Assembly (NCBI RefSeq): GCF_025698545.1
Contig: NC_068572.1
Coordinates: 1,116,001-1,180,000, forward strand
Direction: 5' to 3'
Length of the DNA: 64,000 nt
Origin: Gossypium raimondii
Lineage: Eukaryota > Streptophyta > Magnoliopsida > Malvales > Malvaceae
Positions 56,600 through 64,000 of this stretch are shown here, in pieces. Positions within the stretch are counted from its first letter, which is position 1; each line of letters starts with the position of its first letter. The notes beneath the pieces are model-generated. The model was not told where the DNA came from and made no database searches. It saw nothing but the letters and a program-made list of their open reading frames with translations. The translations under genes and the position numbers were made by a program.

Positions 56600-57280
56600 T
56601 TGCTTTCAATACAAAATACGCTAAATGAATACATTATAAAATTATCCGAATTTTATTAAAAGTAATAAAATTCGGAAAAAATACTGAACAAATAATTGAA
56701 ATAAGATTTTTTTAAATTATTTAAAAACACACTAAATGAGTACATTTTAAATATAATGTATTAAAATAATAAAATTAGAAAATAGTATATTTTTTAAAGT
56801 AATAAAATTCGGAAAAAATATGAATAAAGAAATTTGAAATAAGGGCTTTTTTAAATTTATTTAAAAATACAGTAAATTAATATATTTCAAACATAAAATA
56901 CTAAAATAATGTAAAATAATAAAATACGAAAATAATAAATTTTATTGAAAATAATAAAATCTGGAAAAAATATGAATAAAGGCGAAATAAGGAGTTTTTT
57001 AAAATTTATTTAAAAATACACTAAATGAATACATTTCAAATATAATGTACTAAAATAATGTAAAATTAGAAAATTAGAAAATAGTATTTTTTAAATAAAT
57101 AAAATCTAAAAAAATATGAACAAAAGATCGAAATACGAATATGTTGGTGCAGCCTCTGCCACAGGCCATTTTTCTACTGTTTTGTGTTTTTTTTGTACCA
57201 TTTTGGTAAATAATAAAAAATATATTATTTTGGTATTTTTTATTCTTTTTATTATTTTTGTAAAATACCGATAAAGCAGC
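56600..57280. repeat. AT-rich tandem repeat, 137-152 bp units, unit B only
   Basis: TAATAAAATTCGGAAAAAAT and variants start at 56663, 56800, 56952 and about 57096 (periods 137, 152 and 144). Each unit runs through GAAATAAG...TTTATTTAAAAATACA and CTAAATGAATACATTTCAAA. The array interrupts sequence that is continuous in unit A between GACACAA and TTTTGTGTAAACAATTG (about 37205-37230). Confidence 0.7.
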
Positions 57281-58310
57281 TTTGTTTTGTGTAAACAATT
57301 GATAAAAAGTGGTTGAAACTTCCATGCATGAGTCGCTTTTCTTCATGGGGAATATGACCCACAAGTTGACATGGAAATCCTAGAAAATGGTTTCATTCTT
57401 GTTGGATTAATTAAAATATTTATTAATTTTAAAAAAAAAATACATTTTTAAAAAGTTTATAATTACATGAAATATATATATATCCCAATTACACCTGTTC
57501 ATAGGTCGAATTATTCGCCCTGTCTCGAAAGTCTGGCTGAAATTCGAAAGGTTTAGGTAAAAATATTAAGTTCAAAAAATAGATCTAAAAAAAATTTAGG
57601 CCCGTTTAAAATATGGGTTGAGTTCGGACTTGAACGTTCAAGGCCCAAACTCAACTCAACCTGACCTGTTTTAACTTTTAAGTTTATAATATTTTATATC
57701 ATGTTATTTTTATATATTATGTGACTCGATAATTACTTAAATTTTGGTAAAAATAAAAAATCGAGACAAAATATTTATTTAATTATTGTTGGTTTGGCTG
57801 TTGAACCAATCGAACCGGTTGAATCAAGAATCGATGGCCTGATATGTTAAACTACCAATTCAATTATTAAAACATTGAATGTGACACTTTAAGATTATAC
57901 TACAACTTCACTTAAAAATTTATATGATTTCTTTTAATTTTAAGCGATGATGTGGCATAATCTCAAAGTACCATATCATCAAATTTTTATACGTTTTAAT
58001 TTCAATGATCAAAATAAACTTAACTATCGAGTTCAAGTGCTAATTAGAGGTGCTCATGGGCCGGGCCGGGCCCAGAAAAAAATTTAACCCGTGTCTTAGG
58101 CCAGGGCCCGGCCTGACCCAAAATATGAGCCTAAAATTTTGTCCATACCCGGCCCGGGAAAAAATTCATAAGCCCGAGCCCAGCCCGGACCATTTTTTAA
58201 ATAAACACCAAAAAATTTTTAAAAAATAAAAAAGTATTTTAAAAATATTTTAAAAATATTTTAAAAATAAAAAATAAAAAATATTTTAAAAATAAATATA
58301 TTTATTAAGT
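57281..58310. other. Unit B intergenic: GGGCC repeats
   Basis: 57290-58030 is collinear with 37215-38000, including the GGGCC repeat at 57480-57690. At 58033-58200 a second one (GAGGTGCTCATGGGCCGGGC to AGCCCGGACC) starts where unit A diverges and runs into (TTTTAAAAATA)-like low complexity to 58310. No gene. Confidence 0.5.
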
Positions 58311-58955
58311 TTCATGTGTATAACTGTATCAAATTAAAATTTATATATCAGATTACACATTACACTAAAGTTCATGTGTAAATTTGATAGTTGTAGCTAA
58401 ATAAATTTAAATTTAAAAGAAGTATTTTATAATATATTAGTTAGTTTAATTATAAAAATAAAATAAAATGAAATGAAAAGTGAGTCAAAAGTCTTGAGTG
58501 ACAATATCTGTTAAAATATTAGCCCACAGTACAGCGCAGCAGAGCGCAGCAGAGCAGAGCATTGGCCTCCAACAACACTGAAGAAAAAATTGGTGTCTCA
58601 GCGTTGTAGTAAATTAAAAAGAACAATAATAACTCGTTTTGCTTACAAGTCGCAGCAGCAGCAGCAACATCGACGACATTGAATGCCGAGCTCGTGTGAC
58701 GGTAAATTCGGGGTCGGTATGATATTAATATTTTTTTTTATTAAATTCCTTTATATTTATAAATAGGCTTTATTCATCATTTGGTTCTTGAATTATACCC
58801 ATTTTTCATATTGGTACTTAAATTGTTTTTTTTTTCTCATTTGATACTTGAATTATAGTTTCGTTGCACTTTTTGGCCCTTGCAATTAACAGTGTTAAAA
58901 AAAATCAGCAACCAATCATAACATGCCACATGTCCCCATTGATCGTTGATGTGGT

Positions 58956-59218
58956 CAAGGGCGAAGCCAAAATTTTTTTTATAGGGGGTCGAAATTGATT
59001 TGTAACTTTTACGATAGTAAAAATGTAATTTTACCATTTTAATAGTCTATATATTTATAAATTTTAAAGAATTAAATCAAATTTTTATTATTGTTAGGGG
59101 GACAAAGTGTAATTTTACTTTTACTAATTTAAAATTTTAAAAATTTTAAAAGGCTTAAATTGAAGATTTTTCATTTTAGGGGGTCGGGCCCCTGCTAACC
59201 TCCCTAGCTACGCTCCTG
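58956..59218. repeat. hAT-type MITE, unit B copy
   Basis: Counterpart of 41550-41812. Ends CAAGGGCGAAGCC and GCTACGCTCCTG; flanks GATGTGGT at 58948-58955 and 59219-59226 are still perfect. It was therefore inserted before the segmental duplication. Confidence 0.75.
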
Positions 59219-59317
59219 GATGTGGTTGATGACGTGATCGTTGATCGGGTTTTGACCATGTTGACTATGCATTGACCACATTGACCAAACAAAAAATTGT
59301 AAAAAATATATTTAAAA

Positions 59318-59750
59318 TTATGTGTTCAGTGTTAAGGAAATGAGAAAGTTGATAGATGGCCACAACATGGAGAAATGGGATTGGTTGTTCGGGTTGATGA
59401 AGCAAAAAAAGTTGTTCAACTCGAAGGTGAGGAGAGGGGAGGGAAGCTGTTCGTTTTGCCAAACTATATCCAATCGATGGAGCAACAACGGGAGATGACT
59501 TTGAAACGAATCAAGTATTTGCAAGAGAGGGGTTTTAAAGGATGGTTAATGGCGGGGGAGGGAAAATGTAATCCCCCAACTCTGGCGGACACGTCGTTGT
59601 CCGTCAGAATAAGTGACCCTCTCGAGTTCAACCCGTTTAGCTTCACTTTCACTTTGAAGGACAGACAATGATTTTTCCACCCCGTCAATATGATCAATTC
59701 CCTTTTCACTAAGCTTAGTGTTCACTTCCCATGTGGTGCGTTATATTTTT
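59318..59750 (+). pseudogene. Acyl-CoA oxidase (ACX3-like) fragment, unit B
   Basis: Collinear with 41916-42353 but more decayed: the start region is shifted by a short deletion (TGTTCAGTGTTAAGG), and AAAGA to AATGA makes a stop at 59669-59671 after KDRQ. The diagnostic YIQSMEQQREMTLKRIKYL part remains, in an open frame from 59375. Not functional as an enzyme. Confidence 0.6.
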
Positions 59751-60239
59751 TTAATTTTCTTTATTTTTTTTAGAATTAATTTAAAAGTATTGTACTTTTA
59801 TATTATTATTGTATTTGCTTTTCTCAAATGGATGGAATTTAATATATTTTCATCATGGGTTGGATGAACTAATGAATCTTGTCTTTAGTTTTATCATTGA
59901 GTTTTGTTTCCTAAACATTACCGAAAGAAGCAAGTCCACCTACTAAGGAAATCTTTAATAATGTCATATAAAGGTATAAATATTGAAATTTTCTTAGTAT
60001 ATGAAACCGCTCCCCCTCTATGAAACCCGCATGACTCTCAACAAAGCGAGAGGCGAAATTCGAGATAAAATCGAACATAGACATTAATGGCTCAATACTA
60101 AACCTATTAAGAGAGTCCGACATATATTTTGTTAACTATAATATATGCTTTTTCTTTTTTTTGTAGATAAAGACAACCTAAAGCGAAAACCAAATAATAC
60201 ACTAGTTTCTCAAATAAGTAACATAATCCGCCTTAATTA

Positions 60240-60545
60240 AGCTTCTAGCTGATTGTAGGGGTTCTTCAAACCAATGAATTTCTGTGAAATTTGTCATCAT
60301 ACACTTGGCCATATGATCAGCAACTGTATTTTGGGACCTTGGAATATGACGAACAAGGACCTACCAGTTTCGACTAAACAAACGATGAACAAGACATAAT
60401 TCAGCCAAGTGACTATCTGCAGCTTCGCCAATTAAGATAAACTCTACCAATAAAGTATTATCACATTCCACTTCCAACTGTCGATAACCCTTTCTCTATT
60501 ATAGGAGTTGACCCTCAAGTAATGCTCTTACCTCAATCTTAAAAA
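60240..60545 (-). pseudogene. LINE-type RNase H relic (unit B)
   Basis: Counterpart of 42840-43140. Minus-strand reading includes RQLEVECDNTLLVEFILI, LAELCLVHRLFSRNW-stop and HIPRSQNTVADHMAKCMMTN. Stops are at the same places as in unit A, so it was already dead before duplication. Confidence 0.7.
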
Positions 60546-61069
60546 TTGAATCATTTCCTAACTACATCGAAAAATTACCTAAATTATATAATTGTATAAA
60601 ATAAAAAACCCAAAATCTAAATTATTTTTAATTAGACAAAATATTTTTATCCAAATTTATTTATTTTAGTCAAACTCTTTAAAAAATATCAAAAGAATCC
60701 TTGATTTGGTCAAATAACCCCACAAGTTATGAATAAATTTAAAATTAAAGGTGTGAGGTGCGTTGTGGGGTGATATTGCTGCTAGGCACCGCCCAATCTC
60801 CGTACCAAGGCGCTGTTAAAAAAGGTACTAAAAAGAAGAGAAACAAAATAGTCAGCGTCTGATTATGTTGACGTTTGGTTTGCCTTTTACTTTTGCTTGC
60901 TGGATTTCTTGGTTTGTCTGTCTGCCGGATGACACCAATTGGTGCAAACTTTTACAACGCACCACGTGTTTGATGAAATACCAGACTGAGGTGAATTGAA
61001 AGACGGTGTGACTGTGACTCACAACTTCAACAAATATCATTAAATTAGTAAGTATCCCAACATTCTACC

Positions 61070-61490
61070 ACATAGGATGAGGAAATTCTACAATGAATTT
61101 CGGTATTAATATAATTATTGGTAAAAAAAAATATTCGGTCTCTATTAATTTTGATATTGAATAAATTAGTCGCTCTCAGAAATAGTTGGAGTAATTTAAT
61201 CTTTATTAATTTTAAAATTAAACAATTAATGACAATTGATCACAGTTTCATCAATATTATAATAATAAATTCAGCCCTCGATGTTTATATATTTTGTTAA
61301 TTTAATCTTTATTCTAAAATTCCAATACATTTAACATCAACATTTACACAAATATTGCGGGTTAAATTTGTTAAACCATGATCAAATTGATAGTGTTTGT
61401 AAATTATGAGAGTTAAATTTGTTATTATACCAAATAAATTTATGTAAAATTGATGAAAATTATTAATGTCGTAATTAATTATCCTTGCAT
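61070..61490. repeat. Complete MITE spanning the right end of unit B
   Basis: Left half (61110-61343, as at 43700-43940) continues into the right half (TACACAAATATTGCGGGTTA to ATTAATGTCGTAATTAATTA, about 61485). The halves are imperfect inverses (TAATTATTGGT.../...TTAATTATCC; AATTTAATC/GGTTAAATT). It belongs to the same family as 24000-24490. Its wholeness here and truncation at 43940 place the original right flank of the duplicated segment here. Confidence 0.6.
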
Positions 61491-61975
61491 TTATAAACGT
61501 ATTGGGGACAGAAAGGTGGTGTTTATTGTTCTATATGTCGATGAAATTCTACTAATTGGAAATCGTGCAGGGATATCGGTATCGGTTAAACTGTAGTTAA
61601 CTCAACAGTTTAGTATAAAGCACTTGAGAGAAACTAAATTTGTTCTAGATAAAAGGATCGTACGAACAAAAGGATAGCATTATCATAAGCTTTTAAAACA
61701 TTATGCAATGACCAATTCAAAGAAGGGAACTTAGGCCTTTGTATCAGGCTTTCTATGAAAGTCGAATATCTGGTTGCTTCTGAGACAACAAAAGAAGCAA
61801 TATAGCTTTGAAAGTTCCTTACACATCTAGACGTCATTCCTGATATGGAAAAAATATCACACTGTATTGTGATAACAATGCGGCAATAGTTAATATCAAG
61901 GAAATCAGAAACCGTAAAAGGACGAAGCACATTAATAAAAAAAGTATCACATCATAAAGGAGGCAATAACAAATA
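61487..61975 (+). pseudogene. Ty1/copia reverse transcriptase and RNase H remnant
   Basis: VVFIVLYVDEILLIGN (about 61522-61569) is the copia YVDDILLIG box with the second catalytic Asp changed to Glu. Further on, frameshifted pieces read FSIKHLRETKFVLDKRI, EYLVASETTKEAI and CDNNAAIVNIKEI followed by RKRTKHIN, the usual RNase H end of copia pol. Large internal deletions and stops. No LTR found. Confidence 0.8.
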
Positions 61976-62611
61976 ATTTTAACAGGTCAATCAATTTTTC
62001 ATCCAAAACAAAGAAATTTGACAAATTTTTGAAGATTGTGAGCCAAAGTGATCCAGAAAAAAGAATGAGGGCCAAAATGAATAAATGTTATAGGTTAAAT
62101 TTAATATTATGCCATTAGATTATTGATTTAAGATGCGGTAATGTTTAATTTTTAAATTTGATAAATTCCTAAACTTAGTAATTTTTTAGTTTTAGCTCTA
62201 TCGACATTCTATTAGAATGTCACATCATTATATATTTTTATAAGAAAAATATACAAGTTTTAGATGATGACACGAGATAATATCTAAATGTTACGTTATC
62301 ACATGAATCAAAACGGAAAAAGTTGCCAAACTATATGACTAATATGAATCAAAAGATATGTAGGGATTAAATTGAAAAAATTGACAAGTTCAAGAACTAA
62401 ACGTTGCTTTTATTATTATATTTTTTATCATTTTCTCCATCAACTATCAAAATTTAGTCAAATTTATTTTGTTTTGGATGGAACAAGTAATTAAACAGTT
62501 ACATTTGAATGGAATTGACATGGCAATCAGTGTGATTATTTATCGTGCTTTACTATCGACATGGATAATAAATTTTGAATGGATTCAATTATGGTTAAAG
62601 TTGTTTTTGAG
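61976..62611. other. AT-rich intergenic sequence
   Basis: No gene recognised. It contains short AT-rich stretches of the 'gggttaaatt' and 'atgtgacacgttatcac' type that recur elsewhere in the window (for example 37880) and are likely degraded MITEs, without definable ends. Confidence 0.4.
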
Positions 62612-63315
62612 TAAACTACACCAATAGTCACTTAATTATTAGTATTCTTTTGCTACTCAATTATTCGAGTCTTCTTTTGATCATCTAACTATTAAAATTT
62701 TCTTTTTGATCATCAATCGTTAAATTACCAACAAGAAGATAACTTGACAACAACTTTTAAAATTCTCGTAATAATAACTTTAGCTCTCAACGTTTATACA
62801 TTGTGTCAATTTAGTCTTGATTCCAAAAAAATAACCCTCGATATTTACACTCGTAATTTGCTTATTCTTTTTCAATTTTACTTTTATTTGTGACATTAAT
62901 GGTTATTTTTAAAACCGAGAAAAATAAAATTATTATCTTAGATTTTCGGTGTTTTCATTTTTGGTATATTCTCGATCAAATTTAGTTGATAGATTTGTTT
63001 TTTTAACTTTTTAGGTAAAAGTGTCGCAAAGAAAAACAAAATTGAAAAAAAAAAGGAGAGAGATAAAATTACAAGATGTGTAAACGTCGAGAATTAATTT
63101 TTTTTAGAATCAAGACTATAACGCAATGTATAAATATTGAGGGTTAAAGTTGCTATTATGCCAATTTTAAAAGTTGTCACTTTTTTTCGTCAATCGTTTA
63201 ACCGACGTTGACCAAAAAGAAAAAATTGAATAATTGAGTGATGATTTTGTAACTTTTCATAACTAGGTGACAAAAAAACATACCAATAACTGGGTGACTA
63301 CAAGTATAATCTACC
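62612..63315. repeat. Fold-back MITE related to 470-2192
   Basis: The left end AAACTACACCAATAGTCACTT and the inverted right end AGATTATACTTGTAGTCACCC are related, followed inside by TTATTAGTAT/TTATTGGTATG and further paired segments (TTTACACTCG.../...GTAAACGTCGAG). About 700 bp, no coding capacity. A similar right-end fragment follows at 63360-63425. Confidence 0.6.
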
Positions 63316-64000
63316 CATGTTAACATCCGTTAACAAAAAAGTGATTTAAAATATGGATTTTGAATAACTAAATGACTAAATATAAATTTACTAATAGTTA
63401 AGTGACCATGAGTGCAATTAACCCAATTATTCAATTATGTTCTGTCCTGTGCCGTACTGGATGTATAGAAATTTAGACAGGGACTAGATGGTACTACGGA
63501 AATTCTTAGATCTCTAATTTATTTGATATAATTATAAATTATAATATGATCCAAATGCATACATAAGCACATGGAATTGCATGATTTTTCCAGCATTATT
63601 CCAACCACATTATTAGCTGTCTTTTGCCTTTTTCCCTTTTACCACTGCCTCCAAGACATTTCATGTTTTTAAATGGGATAATTATGAATTTAACTCTCAA
63701 TATTTATATTCTTTTATCAATTTAGTCCCCAACTTTTCAAAAAGAAATAAACTTAACTATTAGTTTTCTCAAAAAGAGTCGAATTGTTGCTTTTTAATAG
63801 AAAGACTGCCTAAAACAGGGGTGAAGGGAAGGGGTAGCCCTTCAAATTTTATCAAATTTTAAGTCCATAAATGGTAAAATTGTAGTTTAACCCTCCCCAA
63901 AAAATAAAATATTGATTTAATTATTCTGAAAACAATAAAGATATATGTCAATAAATGGTGAAATCGCATTCTAACTTTCATACAAATATCCACGTATATT
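63316..64000. other. AT-rich sequence to window end
   Basis: No gene recognised. A GGGGTGAAGGGAAGGGGTAG block (63820-63839) resembles the start of the hAT-like repeats seen at 41550, with AGTCCATAAATGGTAAAATT after it, and probably runs off the window. Confidence 0.35.

Larger units (their letters stand above)
43941..61343. repeat. Segmental tandem duplication, unit B (17.4 kb)
   Basis: Direct copy of 32162-43940 beginning TACTACTTAAAAATATTTTA. The extra length is explained by two solo LTRs (2.74 and 2.24 kb), about 2.6 kb in IQM intron 1 with a helicase fragment, and about 0.7 kb of AT-rich tandem repeat at 56600-57280. Against this, about 2.9 kb of unit A (38.0-40.9 kb) is replaced by a 0.28-kb GGGCC repeat. 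Summing these differences reproduces the observed length closely. Sequence from 44160 to 44835 repeats the unrecognised block of 32400-33060. Confidence 0.9.

Noticed and set aside
1..64000. CRISPR array, operon or phage-like system
   Set aside because: No regularly spaced short identical repeats with unique spacers were seen, and all genes have plant introns and plant families.

Overview
The window is nuclear DNA of a eudicot plant. The evidence is GT-AG introns, AT-rich intergenic sequence, plant-only gene families, and dense MITEs, LINE, SINE and LTR relics. The style of the repeats suggests a cotton-like Malvaceae genome, but that is inference. No CRISPR, bacterial operon or free-standing tRNA/rRNA gene was seen.

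Layout, left to right. (1) 1-2.9 kb: nested fold-back MITEs and a decayed RNase H fragment. (2) 3.1-5.1 kb, + strand: a complete six-exon mitochondrial dicarboxylate/tricarboxylate carrier (DTC) encoding 298 aa. (3) 7.1-14.8 kb, + strand: an SKU5/NTP303-type multicopper-oxidase-like gene, broken by two frameshifts and by a 5.16 kb L1-type LINE with a perfect 17-bp target duplication. (4) 15.9-18.0 kb, - strand: a single-exon type II membrane glycosyltransferase-like gene (O-fucosyltransferase-like), with six Pro/Ala/Ser repeats in its stem. (5) 18.6-31.4 kb, - strand: three tandem intact seven-exon-type genes for a chloroplast Rieske oxygenase of the PTC52 (ACD1-like) family, encoding 541, 523 and 534 aa. 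In the middle copy two exons are fused by an in-frame deletion that removed an intron. (6) 32.16-61.34 kb: a direct tandem segmental duplication. Unit A (11.8 kb) carries an intact seven-exon IQM calmodulin-binding gene encoding 610 aa. Unit B (17.4 kb) carries its paralogue, which has intact splice sites but two stop codons in the last exon. Unit B also gained two solo LTRs with perfect 5-bp target duplications and a captured DEAD-box helicase (RH5-like) fragment. Both units carry an acyl-CoA oxidase fragment and an antisense RNase H relic. Only unit A has a plastid rps7 insert (NUPT) and a SINE. (7) 61.3-64 kb: a copia relic and MITEs.

The functional genes do not form a pathway. They are a mitochondrial carrier, a secretory-pathway glycosyltransferase, chloroplast oxygenases of chlorophyll metabolism and a Ca2+/calmodulin-linked protein. 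The main story is gene-family growth by tandem duplication, followed by decay and transposon insertion. The paralogous units preserve empty target sites, so the order of events can be read. I found no strong candidate for an undescribed biological system. The most unusual points are the intron-removing in-frame fusion in PTC52 copy 2, the stem repeats of the glycosyltransferase, the captured helicase fragment and the duplication breakpoint inside a MITE.
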